Positions 18,856 through 27,690 of a stretch of DNA of 64,000 nt are shown piece after piece (position 1 is the first letter of the stretch; every line of letters starts with the position of its first letter). This stretch comes from Xanthomonas sacchari. GTDB taxonomy: Bacteria; Pseudomonadota; Gammaproteobacteria; Xanthomonadales; Xanthomonadaceae. The position numbers were made by a program, and so were the translations under genes. The notes beneath the pieces were generated by a model. The model had not been told where the DNA came from, did not search any database, and saw only the letters and a list, made by a program, of their open reading frames with translations. The stretch covers positions 1-64,000 of the forward strand of contig NZ_CP100647.1 in NCBI RefSeq assembly GCF_024266585.1. The letters are read 5' to 3'.

Positions 18856-20214
18856 ATGACGTCCCCCGCTGTTGCTCCCCTCCCCCCCACCGTAAACGCC
18901 GCCGCGGCAGAGACGCCCGACGTGCTGGTGATCGGCGGAGGGCCGGCCGGCTGCGCGGCGGCGATCGTCCTGGCCCAGCGCGGCTGGCGGGTGACGGTGC
19001 TGGAGAAGGACCACCATCCGCGCTTCCACATCGGCGAATCGCTGCTGCCGATGAACATGCCGATCCTGCAGCGGCTGGGCGTGCTCGAGCAGGTGCGGGC
19101 GATCGGCGTGCTCAAGCTCGGCGCCGACTTCCCCAACGACGCCGGCGGCTACAACACCTTCCGCTTCGCGCATGCGCTGGGCGCGCAGTCCGACTTCGCG
19201 CTGCAGGTGCCGCGCGCCGACTTCGACCGCGTGCTGTGCGCGCATGCGCGCGCGGTCGGCGCCGACGTGCACGAGGGCGTGCGGGTCGAGGCGGTGCAAT
19301 TGGACGGCGAGGCGCCCACCGTGCAGGCGCGCAGCGCCGAGGGCGTGCGCCACTACCGGCCGCGCTACCTGATCGACGCCAGCGGCCGCGACACCTTCCT
19401 CGGCAACAAGCTCAAGCTCAAGCGCGCCAACCCGCGCCACCAGTCGGCGGCGCTGTTCAGCCATTTCCGCGGGGTAGCGCGGCGCCCGGGCGAGGACGCC
19501 GGCAACATCAGCATCTACCGCCACGCGCACGGCTGGATGTGGCTGATCCCGCTGCCCGACGACGTGATGAGCGTGGGCGCGGTGTGCGACCCGCAGTACA
19601 TGAAGACCCGCCAGGGCTGCGACAGCGAGGCATTCCTGCTGCGCACCCTGGCGCTGAATCCGGACGTGGTGGCGCGCATGGCCGGCGCGCAGCGTGTGGC
19701 GCCGGTGCACGCCACCGGCAACTACGCCTACGAATGCACCCGCATGAGCGGGCCGCGCTGGCTGATGCTCGGCGACGCCTACGCCTTCGTCGACCCGATG
19801 TTCTCCTCCGGCGTGTACCTGGCCATGCACAGCGCCGAGCGCGGCGCGGCCATGGTCGATGCGGCGCTGCGCGACCCGGCCAGCGAGGCGCGGCTGCAGC
19901 GGCGCCTGGAGCGGCACCTGCGCGGCGGCCTGGACGAGTTCAAGTGGTTCATCTACCGCTTCACCTCGCCGACCATGCGCGAGCTGTTCGCGCAGCCGCG
20001 CAACGTGCTGCAGGTGGAACAGGCGGTGGTGGCGATGCTCGCCGGCGACGTCTTCGACAACCGTGCGGTGCTGCGCCGCCTGCGCGTGTTCCGCGCCATC
20101 TATGCGCTGTCGGCGGTGGCGATGCTGCCGCGGGCGTGGCGCGCCTGGCGCCACCGCCGCCGCCAGGCCCGCGAATCGTTCCACGGCGACACCTTGCACG
20201 GAGACGCACCATGA
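18856..20214 (+). CDS. xanB1: XanB1-like FAD-dependent halogenase/oxidoreductase
   Basis: Protein of 452 residues. VIGGGPAG (residues 25-32) binds FAD, GESLLPMN (60-67) is typical of tryptophan-halogenase-like flavoproteins, LIDASGRDT (172-180) follows, and GWMWLIP (226-232) is a full WxWxIP halogenase motif. The gene position directly before xanB2 with ATGA overlap matches xanB1 of the classical pigB region, described as a reductase/halogenase. It is the best candidate for bromination of the xanthomonadin ring, though a monooxygenase role cannot be excluded. It is divergent from the ACP gene with about 130 bp between them. Confidence 0.85.
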   Translation: MTSPAVAPLPPTVNAAAAETPDVLVIGGGPAGCAAAIVLAQRGWRVTVLEKDHHPRFHIGESLLPMNMPILQRLGVLEQVRAIGVLKLGADFPNDAGGYNTFRFAHALGAQSDFALQVPRADFDRVLCAHARAVGADVHEGVRVEAVQLDGEAPTVQARSAEGVRHYRPRYLIDASGRDTFLGNKLKLKRANPRHQSAALFSHFRGVARRPGEDAGNISIYRHAHGWMWLIPLPDDVMSVGAVCDPQYMKTRQGCDSEAFLLRTLALNPDVVARMAGAQRVAPVHATGNYAYECTRMSGPRWLMLGDAYAFVDPMFSSGVYLAMHSAERGAAMVDAALRDPASEARLQRRLERHLRGGLDEFKWFIYRFTSPTMRELFAQPRNVLQVEQAVVAMLAGDVFDNRAVLRRLRVFRAIYALSAVAMLPRAWRAWRHRRRQARESFHGDTLHGDAP

Positions 20215-21227
20215 GCCGCCCGCACCTGCAGTTCCCGCACCCCACGCAGGGCCATCCGCAGTTGCAGGTGGACTACGTCGCCGAGACCGATCCCGGCCAG
20301 CTGCTGGGCGAGGACCAGGTGCTGGCGGTGTTCGGCTTTGGCGAGACCGCGCCCTACCACGACGACCCGCGCTACCTGCGCGTGCCGCTGCAGCCGCACG
20401 GCCCGCGCATGCTCGAGGTGTGGCGCACCGACGCCCCGGTGCATAGCGGCCGCGACGGCGCCATCGCCTGGGCCAGCGACGGCCGCCTGCAGTTCGGCGT
20501 GATCGAGATCGACGAGCGCCAGGTGGACCTGGACATCGAGGAAGCCGCCGCACTCGCCTACGCGCAGATCACCGCCTTCGTGTCCGGCAGCGCTACGCCA
20601 CGCCTGCTGCGCATCTGGAACTACCTCGACGCGATCACCCTGGGCAGCGGCGATCGCGAACGCTACCGGCGCTTCTGCGTCGGCCGCGCGCGCGGGCTGG
20701 GCGAGTTCGACGCCACCCAATTGCCGGCGGCCACCGCGGTGGGCCGCTGCGACGACGCGCGGGTGATGCAGATCTACTGGCTGGCCGCCGCGCGGGCCGG
20801 CACGCCGTTGGAGAACCCGCGCCAGGTCAGCGCCTACCGCTACCCGCGCCAGTACGGCCCGCAGCCGCCCAGCTTCGCCCGCGCCATGCTGCCGCCGGCC
20901 GGCAGCGACATGCCGCTGCTGCTGTCGGGCACCGCCAGCGTGGTCGGCCACGCCTCCATGCACCAGGGCCAGCTGCTGGCGCAGTTGGAAGAGACCTTCG
21001 CCAACTTCGACGCCCTGCTGGCAGCCGCGCGCAGCCACGCTCCGGACCTGCCGCCGCAATTCGGCGACGGCACCCGCCTGAAGGTCTACGTGCGCGAACC
21101 CGACGACCTGCCGCTGGTCGCCTCCGCCCTGGACGCCCGCTTCGGCGACCGCGTCCCGCGCCTGCTGCTGCACGCGGTGATCTGCCGCGACGAGCTGGCG
21201 GTGGAGATCGACGGCGTGCATGGCTGA
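20211..21227 (+). CDS. xanB2: XanB2 chorismatase (3-/4-hydroxybenzoate forming)
   Basis: Protein of 338 residues, formerly annotated as pteridine-dependent deoxygenase-like. XanB2 of Xanthomonas campestris cleaves chorismate to 3-hydroxybenzoate and 4-hydroxybenzoate, feeding xanthomonadin and ubiquinone synthesis respectively. Recognisable segments are LLRIWNYLDAITLGSGDRER, RYRRFCVGRARGL and LLLSGTASVVGHASMHQGQL. The start overlaps the xanB1 stop (ATGA), so both are translated from one mRNA. Downstream is a GTAG-type REP and then the convergent T4SS effector gene. Confidence 0.92.
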   Translation: MSRPHLQFPHPTQGHPQLQVDYVAETDPGQLLGEDQVLAVFGFGETAPYHDDPRYLRVPLQPHGPRMLEVWRTDAPVHSGRDGAIAWASDGRLQFGVIEIDERQVDLDIEEAAALAYAQITAFVSGSATPRLLRIWNYLDAITLGSGDRERYRRFCVGRARGLGEFDATQLPAATAVGRCDDARVMQIYWLAAARAGTPLENPRQVSAYRYPRQYGPQPPSFARAMLPPAGSDMPLLLSGTASVVGHASMHQGQLLAQLEETFANFDALLAAARSHAPDLPPQFGDGTRLKVYVREPDDLPLVASALDARFGDRVPRLLLHAVICRDELAVEIDGVHG

Positions 21228-21263
21228 GGCCGCGCTCCGGCGCATGCCACGCGGCACGTCGGC

Positions 21264-21318
21264 GTAGGAGCGGCTTCAGCCGCGACCGGGTCCTCCTGGG
21301 AATGCCGTCGCGGCAAAT
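21264..21318 (+). repeat. GTAG-type REP element
   Basis: GTAGGAGCGGCTTCAGCCGC starts here; the part GCGGCTTCAGCCGC is an almost perfect hairpin. The same head occurs at 34980-35002 and, split by an IS110 element, at 52670-52676 plus 53823-53840. GTAG-headed REPs are common in Xanthomonas and Stenotrophomonas. It lies between the convergent ends of xanB2 and the effector gene. Confidence 0.8.
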
Positions 21319-21426
21319 GCGCGTTACCGGCGGCGACCGTCCGCCGCCATCGGGCATAGGCGTAGTGGCATGCCGGGCCTGCCATCGCACCAGACACGCC
21401 GCGGCGTGCACTGCAAGCGGCGGGCG

Positions 21427-22935
21427 CTAACGTCCAGGCGCCATGTGCGCCGGCTCGTCGACCCCGCGCCCCAGCGCCTGTTGTGCAGCACGCTGCTGCT
21501 CCTGCCCCAGCGCCTGATTGGCCAGCGCCAGTTTCTGGTCCGACTGCTCCACCGGCGTGGCCAACGCCTGCTCCACCGGAACGACCGCGCGCTTCATCGC
21601 CGGATCGTTCAGCGCGCCCTGCACCGCGATCAGGTTGCCGGTTTTTCCCAGCACCACATGGTCGACCCGCTCCAGCGCATTGCCCGCCAACGAGTAGCCG
21701 GCCGCGCCCGGATACAGGTCGCGGTTGTCCTTGCAGGCCGCCAGCAGACTGCGGCTGAGCCGTTCGCTGTCGTGGTCGTAGGCCTTGCCAAGCGCTGCAT
21801 CGACCTTGCGCATCCCTGCGCGGATCTGTTCCAGCAGCGCGTGATCCGGATGCCCGGGCAGCGAGGGATCGTCGCTCCGCTGCGCCTCGGCGCCATGCGC
21901 GGCAGGCGCCGCTGGTTCCGGCAACCCGTTGGCCAGCGGCGACACGTGCCGATGGGTATCGGCAGTGTGCTGCAGCAGCCCCGCGGCGGGCGGCTGCGTG
22001 CTGGTGTCGAAGTACGGCAGTGGCCGCCGGTCCCTGCCCAGATCCAGCCCGTTCTCTTCCAGCAGCGCCTCGCGCAGATGCAGCCGCGACAGGTTCAGCG
22101 CGATCTGCGGCGTGTCGTTGCCCGGCTGCGGCGGATGTTGCCTGTGCTCGACTTGGGCAATGTGGCTGACCGGGTTGGTAGCGTAATAGTTTGCGTAATC
22201 TGAGGTGCCGTTGGCGCCAAGCCTGGCTTTTCGAGCTTCCTTGTCAAAAAAGTTCTGCCCCATTCCCTCCACATTACCGGGAGTTTCGCTCATCGTCAGA
22301 TCGGTATTGAGACGAAGATTTGGCTTCAATGTGAAGGTTGCAGGCCTGCCGCTACGATCTATGAAATCCGCCATGCGCCCTGGCTGTTCTTTGTAAACGT
22401 CTTCTAGCGTTGCATCCGGGTTGCCTGCCCGAACCCTGCTGACGACTGCATTCCATCCGGCGATCTGCGCACCGGCTTCGTCGCGGCGATTTTGCGCCAA
22501 CAAGGTCGCCAAGGGCTCGGTGTAATCACGTAATCCAGAGCCGCGTGAAATGTTCCCGACATCGTTGTCGAACTGCTTCAACGCCCGCTTAGTAGCTTCA
22601 GCATTGAACCCATGTTGCAGCTCGTGGCCTAACGCATACGTGACCTCACCCATATTTGTGGCACTGGGGAGTTGGCCTGGAGAGACAGGGACCAATCGTG
22701 CCAAGGGTAGGCGGATCGCATGATTCTGCGCATCGTATTCACCACCCGCATTGGGATTAGTCAATGGAACGATGCGCGCCACATGGCCTTTGGCTACAGC
22801 AGTGTTGATCTGGTCAACGAGTACGGGCGAAGCGTTGACGATCGATAACAGATTCCTCGCCTGATCCGCCGTAACGCCCGGCTCAGAGCCAAATTCACTG
22901 ACGATCTCCCGAGCTTGAGCAGTGAGTTCCGCCAT
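21427..22935 (-). CDS. XVIPCD-containing T4SS antibacterial effector (X-Tfe) with HExxH metallopeptidase-like domain
   Basis: Protein of 502 residues. Residues about 357-490 form an XVIPCD, the VirD4-binding signal of Xanthomonadales type IV effectors: GHPDHALLEQIRAGMRKVDA, then LERVDHVVLGKTG, AVQGALNDPA, a PVEQS-like turn and a Gln-rich tail. The N-terminal half has YALGHELQHGF (HELQH at 104-108), an HExxH zinc motif, and Glu153 in RRDEAGAQIAGWN as a possible third ligand, resembling M91-type effector peptidases. It is therefore predicted to be injected into competing bacteria; the substrate is unknown. The lipoprotein gene 19 bp upstream on the same strand is the likely immunity gene. The N-terminal coding half is less GC-rich than its surroundings. 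Confidence 0.88.
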   Translation of the reverse strand: MAELTAQAREIVSEFGSEPGVTADQARNLLSIVNASPVLVDQINTAVAKGHVARIVPLTNPNAGGEYDAQNHAIRLPLARLVPVSPGQLPSATNMGEVTYALGHELQHGFNAEATKRALKQFDNDVGNISRGSGLRDYTEPLATLLAQNRRDEAGAQIAGWNAVVSRVRAGNPDATLEDVYKEQPGRMADFIDRSGRPATFTLKPNLRLNTDLTMSETPGNVEGMGQNFFDKEARKARLGANGTSDYANYYATNPVSHIAQVEHRQHPPQPGNDTPQIALNLSRLHLREALLEENGLDLGRDRRPLPYFDTSTQPPAAGLLQHTADTHRHVSPLANGLPEPAAPAAHGAEAQRSDDPSLPGHPDHALLEQIRAGMRKVDAALGKAYDHDSERLSRSLLAACKDNRDLYPGAAGYSLAGNALERVDHVVLGKTGNLIAVQGALNDPAMKRAVVPVEQALATPVEQSDQKLALANQALGQEQQRAAQQALGRGVDEPAHMAPGR

Positions 22936-22954
22936 CCTGGGGCTTCCTTGTCTT

Positions 22955-23629
22955 TTATCCGATCAAAACCATTTGCACGCACAAGTGGCTAATCTTTTCG
23001 ATCGGCTCATTTGCCTCGCCGTTGGGATAGACCTGAATCCACATGCCGGGACGCTGAAAAAGATCGTACATCAGCGCCCCATGCGGCAACTTTTCTCCAA
23101 ACGATGCTTGTGGCGGAGAATCGAAGTAGTGCTCACGCAAAAATCCCATCTTTTCAAGTTCGCCAGTGAAGCGATCAAAGTCCATCTGGCAGATACTGGT
23201 CATGTCGGGAGAAGATCCAGGCGTCGCCGGATCGAAGCTGAACTCAAACCCATGATTCTTCATTCTCGGATCAACCTCGAAGCCATGCACCCAGTCCTGG
23301 CTTACCTTCTCTCCGAATCCATACCGCCCGGACCCATCGCGCGCATAGTCCACATCCACCCCCATCACCTCGCGCAAGCGCTGCGGCGTGAACTCGGCCA
23401 CGCTCTTGCTGGTGCGGATCAGGGTCAGCAAGCGGCTGAGCATCTGCTCGGCGCTCAGCTTGGGCGACACGGGCGCGGCGGCCGGATCGGCGGCGCCGGA
23501 CGAGGGGGACGAGGTCATGGCGGGAGAGTCCTTGGCAGGAGGCGCGGCGGCAGGCGCCCGCGCAGGCGCATGGGTGCAGGCCGCACACAGGAGCGAGGCG
23601 ATCAGGACGAGGGAGGCCCGATGGGGCAT
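22955..23629 (-). CDS. Putative immunity lipoprotein (X-Tfi) for the adjacent effector
   Basis: Protein of 224 residues with a lipoprotein-like signal peptide (LVLIASLLCAAC) and an Ala/Pro-rich linker, followed by a soluble domain containing SAEQMLSRLLTLIRTSKSVAEF and QDWVHGFEVDPRMKNHGFEF. Immunity proteins of X-Tfe effectors are usually periplasmic lipoproteins encoded immediately beside the effector, and this gene precedes it by 19 bp. The lipobox has Cys rather than Leu at -3, so lipidation is probable but not certain. ATG 23629 has AAGG nine bases upstream; ATG 23638 is the alternative. Specific binding to the effector is an inference. Confidence 0.8.
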   Translation of the reverse strand: MPHRASLVLIASLLCAACTHAPARAPAAAPPAKDSPAMTSSPSSGAADPAAAPVSPKLSAEQMLSRLLTLIRTSKSVAEFTPQRLREVMGVDVDYARDGSGRYGFGEKVSQDWVHGFEVDPRMKNHGFEFSFDPATPGSSPDMTSICQMDFDRFTGELEKMGFLREHYFDSPPQASFGEKLPHGALMYDLFQRPGMWIQVYPNGEANEPIEKISHLCVQMVLIG

Positions 23630-23804
23630 GCGGCACATCCTTGCGGCGCGAAGCGATAGGCGCAGTATACGAACACCCGCGTGGGGGGCGGCAAGCCACG
23701 CCCCGGCCGTGCCAAGCGGCGGGCGGCCGCGTGCCACGCTGCGCAAACCGTAGCGCGCTGGCGCCTGGTCGCTGCGCGCTATCCCGGCGCCGTCCGGCGG
23801 GTGC

Positions 23805-25169
23805 TCAGTCCTCGCGACCGGCCGCCAGCAACGCCAGCAGGCGATCGCGCGGCAACTTGCCGGTCTCGTTGCGTGGCAGGGCCTCGAGCAGGCGCAACCG
23901 GCGCGGCAGGAACACCGGGTCCAGTTCGCGGCGCAGCGCGGCCAGGATCGCGGCCTCGTCCAGGGTCGGCGCCACCACCACCGCGGCGATGCGGCCCACC
24001 GCCTGGCCCGGTTCCGGATCCAGTTGCAACATCGCGCCGTCGACCACGCCGGGCAGCGCCAGCAGGCGCCGGGTGAGATCGGCCAGCGAGGCACGCTTGC
24101 CGGCGATCTCCAGCAGGTCGGCCTGGCGGCCGCGCACCTGGAAGCGGCCGTCGGCGTCCACGTCCATTAGGTCGGCCAGCAGCACCGGCTGCGGCAGATG
24201 CGGCGCGTGCACCAGGGTGCCGTCCGGCTGCGGCGCCACGCGCACGCCGGGCAACGGCGTCCACGGCACCTCGCAAGCGGTGCGGCGGCTGGCGAACACG
24301 CAGGTTTCGGTGGAGCCGAACATCTCGCGCACCTCGCCGCCGAAGCGCGCCTCGGCGGCGGCGGCCAGCTCCTGCGCCAGCGGCGCGGTGGCCGAGACGA
24401 TGCCGGCCAGCGGCGGCAGCGCGACGCCGGATTCGACCAACGCGCGCAGATGCACCGGCGTGGTCACCAGCAGCCGCGGCGCCGGCAGCTGCGCCAGCGC
24501 ACGGGCCACGTCCTCGGGAAAGAACGGGCGCCCGGCGTGCACCGCCAGCGGCGTCACCAGCGGCAGCAGGATCGACAGCTCCATGCCGTACATGTGCTGC
24601 GGCGGCACCGTCGCCACCACCTGCGGCACCGCCGTGTCCGGCCACAGCCCGACCAGCGCCAGCAGGTCCTGGCGGGTGCTGGTGAGGAAGCTGCCCCAGG
24701 TCTTGGGATTGGGCTTGGGCGCGCCGGTGCTGCCGGAAGTGAAGCCGATCGCCACCAGCGCGTCGTCGGCCAATTGCGGCATCGGCCCGTCCAGCGACGG
24801 CAGCGCGTCCGGCAGTCGCCAGTAGCGCGGCGGCGGCTCGGCCAACGCCAGGTCGCCCAGGCAGTAGCAATCGGTATGGCTGCGCTGCACCTCGGCCACC
24901 ACCGCCGGCGCGCGCGAGGACGGCAGCAGCGAGGTCTGCCCGCGCAGCGCCACCGCGCAGAACGCGACCATGAAACGGTAGCGGTCCTCGCACAGGTTCA
25001 GCGCATGCCGGCCGGCCGGCAGCACCGCGGCCAGGCCGCGCACGTGGCCGAGGAAGGTCGCCAGGTCGATGTGCTCGCCGTTGGCGAAGGCCAGCGGACG
25101 CCGCGCGTCGCCGACGGCGAGCGGGTGCAACAGGGGCGCAGCGGGAATCTCGGAGGAAACGGCGGACAT
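23805..25169 (-). CDS. xanA2: Aryl-AMP ligase: 3-hydroxybenzoate activation and loading onto ACP
   Basis: Protein of 454 residues of the acyl/aryl-adenylate-forming superfamily. FTSGSTGAPKP is the P-loop-like motif, MFGSTETCVFA the A5 motif, and RNETGKLPRDRL the C-terminal catalytic lysine region. In Xanthomonas the pigment cluster ligase XanA2 uses ATP to activate 3-hydroxybenzoate and transfer it to the pigment ACP. The gene is separated from xanB2 only by the T4SS effector/immunity pair. It is convergent with xanB2 and lies about 100 bp downstream of cydB on the same strand, so read-through from cydAB is possible. Confidence 0.85.
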   Translation of the reverse strand: MSAVSSEIPAAPLLHPLAVGDARRPLAFANGEHIDLATFLGHVRGLAAVLPAGRHALNLCEDRYRFMVAFCAVALRGQTSLLPSSRAPAVVAEVQRSHTDCYCLGDLALAEPPPRYWRLPDALPSLDGPMPQLADDALVAIGFTSGSTGAPKPNPKTWGSFLTSTRQDLLALVGLWPDTAVPQVVATVPPQHMYGMELSILLPLVTPLAVHAGRPFFPEDVARALAQLPAPRLLVTTPVHLRALVESGVALPPLAGIVSATAPLAQELAAAAEARFGGEVREMFGSTETCVFASRRTACEVPWTPLPGVRVAPQPDGTLVHAPHLPQPVLLADLMDVDADGRFQVRGRQADLLEIAGKRASLADLTRRLLALPGVVDGAMLQLDPEPGQAVGRIAAVVVAPTLDEAAILAALRRELDPVFLPRRLRLLEALPRNETGKLPRDRLLALLAAGRED

Positions 25170-25273
25170 GCGTGGCGGCGGCTCGGGCGGGGCGATGACC
25201 CGCACGGCGCGGGGAGCCGGTAGCTTGGCCGGCGCCGCCGCCGCTGGCAAGCCGGCGGCCGCCGCGGCCGCCG

Positions 25274-26290
25274 TCAGTGGTGGTAGCCGGTGTCGGCGGT
25301 GATCTTGCCGCGGAACACCCGGTACGACCAGGCGGTGTAGCCCAGGATCACCGGCAGCAGCACCGCCAGCCCGGCCAGCACGAAGCCCTGCGAGGCCGGC
25401 GGCGAGGCCGCTTCCCAGATGGTCAGCCCGGGCGGCACGATGTTCGGCCAGATGCCCAGCACCAGGCCGAAGAAGCCGAGCACGAAGAAGCACAGGGTCA
25501 GCATGAACGGGCGCGCGTCGCGGCCCTGTGCCATCGCCGCACGCCACAGCGCCAGCGCGTTGACCAGCACCAGCAGCGGCACCGGCGAGAGCCACCAGAA
25601 ATTGCCGTCGTGGAACCAGCGCGCCATGATCCGCGAGTCCAGGAACGGCAGCCAGGCGCTGACCAGGCCCATGAACACCACCACCACCAGCACCAGCGGC
25701 CGGGTCAGGGTGCGGGCGATGTGTTGCATCGCGCCCTCGGTCTTGAGGATCAGCCAGCTGCCGCCGAGCAGCGCGTAGCCGAACACCACCGCCGCGCCGG
25801 TGAGCATCGAGAACGGGCTGAACCAGCCAAGCACCCCACCCAGGTACTTGCCGTCCTGCAACGGCATGCCTTCCACCAGCGCCCCCAAGATCACCCCCTG
25901 CCAGAACGCGGCGCACAGCGAACCCAGCGCGAACGCCCAACCCCACAGGTACTTGGAACTGCGCGCCTTGAAGCGGAACTCGAAGGCCACGCCGCGGAAC
26001 ACCAGCGCGATCAGCATCAGCAGCACCGGCAGGTACAGCGCCGACAGCACCACCGCGTAGGCTTTCGGGAACGCCGCCAGCAGGCCGGCGCCGCCGAGCA
26101 CCAGCCAGGTCTCGTTGCCGTCCCAGATCGGCGCGGCGGTGTTCATCATCAGGTCGAGCTGGTCCTCGTCCTCGGCGAACGGCGCCAGGATGCCCAGGCC
26201 GAGCACGAAGCCGTCCAGCAGCACGTACATCAGCACGCCGAAGCCGATCACGCCGAACCAGATCACCGGCAGCACGGTCGCCATGTCCAT
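25274..26290 (-). CDS. cydB: Cytochrome bd-type ubiquinol oxidase subunit II
   Basis: Protein of 338 residues, MDMATVLPVIWFGVIGFGVL at the N-terminus, with eight to nine predicted membrane helices and the conserved segment NTAAPIWDGNETWLVLGGAG of subunit II. With subunit I it forms a terminal oxidase that reduces oxygen to water using quinol. Translation starts at ATG overlapping the cydA stop (ATGA). Confidence 0.95.
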   Translation of the reverse strand: MDMATVLPVIWFGVIGFGVLMYVLLDGFVLGLGILAPFAEDEDQLDLMMNTAAPIWDGNETWLVLGGAGLLAAFPKAYAVVLSALYLPVLLMLIALVFRGVAFEFRFKARSSKYLWGWAFALGSLCAAFWQGVILGALVEGMPLQDGKYLGGVLGWFSPFSMLTGAAVVFGYALLGGSWLILKTEGAMQHIARTLTRPLVLVVVVFMGLVSAWLPFLDSRIMARWFHDGNFWWLSPVPLLVLVNALALWRAAMAQGRDARPFMLTLCFFVLGFFGLVLGIWPNIVPPGLTIWEAASPPASQGFVLAGLAVLLPVILGYTAWSYRVFRGKITADTGYHH

Positions 26291-27690
26291 CAGTGGGTCT
26301 CCTCGATGTCGTCGTCGGCCGCCGACAGTGGCCGCGCCGGGGTCTTGTCGCCCTCCTGCATGCGCGGCGCCGGCTCGTGCGGCAGCGGCCCATGGCGCAG
26401 CATGCGCAGGATGTACCAACTGCCGAAACCGAACACCAGCGCGTAGGCGAGCACGTACACGCTCAGCGAGATCCACACCATCGCCGGGCTGACCGGGCTG
26501 ACCGCATCGCGTGTGTGCAGCAGGCCGTAGATCACGTACGGCTGGCGCCCGATCTCGGTAACGAACCAGCCGGCGACCAGCGCCACGAACCCGGCCGGCA
26601 GCATCGCGTTCCACGCCAGATGCAGCGCGCACCGACGCAGCAGCGTGCCGCGCCACCAGAAGAACAGCGACACCAGCGCCAGCAGCAACATCGCCATGCC
26701 CAGCCCGACCATCACCCGGAACGCGTAGAACACCGGCTTCACCGGCGGCCGCTCGTCTCGCGGCACCGCGGTCAGCGGCGTGATCTCGCCATCCAACGTA
26801 TGGGTGAGGATCACACTGCCCAGGCGCGGAATGGTCACCTCATAGTCGTTGCGCTCGGCGGCCTCGTTGGGCACCGCGAACACCACCAGCGGCACGCCCT
26901 GCCCCGGCGCCTCGCCGTGCCAGTGCCCTTCCATCGCCGCCACCTTGATCGGCTGGTGCTCGAGCGTGTTCAGCCCATGCGCATCGCCGGCGGCGATCTG
27001 CAGCGGCAGCGCGATCGCGGCAAAGGCCACCGCCAGCTTGAGCATGCGCCCGGCCGCGTCCAGGTGTTCGCCGCGGCGCAGGTACCAGCCGCTGACCCCG
27101 CCGATCACGAAACAGGTGGTGATGAAGGCGGCCAGCACCATGTGCGTGAGCCGGTACGGGAACGACGGATTGAAGATCACCTCGCGCCAGTTGGCCGGAT
27201 GGAACACACCCTCGACCACCGCGTAGCCGGCCGGCGTCTGCAACCAGCTGTTGGCCGACAGGATCCAGAACGTGGAGATCAGCGTGCCGATGGCGACCAG
27301 GCAGGTGGCCAGGAAGTGCAGCTTTTCCGGCACCTTGTGCCAGCCGAACAGCATCACCCCGAGGAACGAGGCCTCCAGGAAGAACGCGGTCAACACCTCG
27401 TAGCTGAGCAGCGGACCGAGGATGTTGCCGGCACGTTCGCTGAGCACCGCCCAGTTGGTGCCGAACTGGAAGCTCATGACGATGCCGCTGACCACGCCCA
27501 TGCCGAAGGACACGGCGAAGATCTTCAGCCAGAAGAAGTACAGATCGCGCCACACCGTGTCGCGCGTGCGCAGCCAGCGCCACTCCAGGAACGCCAGCCA
27601 GCTCGACAAGCCGATGGTGAAGGCCGGGAACAGCACGTGGAAACTGATGACGAATCCGAACTGGATGCGCGACAGCAGCAGGGCGTCCAT
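26290..27690 (-). CDS. cydA: Cytochrome bd-type ubiquinol oxidase subunit I (CioA-like)
   Basis: Protein of 466 residues with the subunit I N-terminus RIQFGFVISFHVLFPAFTIG (His in SFHVLFP is the expected haem ligand), the YEVLTAFFLEA motif and GWHKVPEKLHF. The periplasmic Q-loop is short, as in cyanide-insensitive oxidases (CioA) rather than E. coli CydA. It catalyses quinol oxidation with a high-affinity haem site, giving respiration at low oxygen or under cyanide and NO stress. No clear FNR/Anr box is visible in the upstream 100 bp. It borders the low-GC island. Confidence 0.95.
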   Translation of the reverse strand: MDALLLSRIQFGFVISFHVLFPAFTIGLSSWLAFLEWRWLRTRDTVWRDLYFFWLKIFAVSFGMGVVSGIVMSFQFGTNWAVLSERAGNILGPLLSYEVLTAFFLEASFLGVMLFGWHKVPEKLHFLATCLVAIGTLISTFWILSANSWLQTPAGYAVVEGVFHPANWREVIFNPSFPYRLTHMVLAAFITTCFVIGGVSGWYLRRGEHLDAAGRMLKLAVAFAAIALPLQIAAGDAHGLNTLEHQPIKVAAMEGHWHGEAPGQGVPLVVFAVPNEAAERNDYEVTIPRLGSVILTHTLDGEITPLTAVPRDERPPVKPVFYAFRVMVGLGMAMLLLALVSLFFWWRGTLLRRCALHLAWNAMLPAGFVALVAGWFVTEIGRQPYVIYGLLHTRDAVSPVSPAMVWISLSVYVLAYALVFGFGSWYILRMLRHGPLPHEPAPRMQEGDKTPARPLSAADDDIEETH

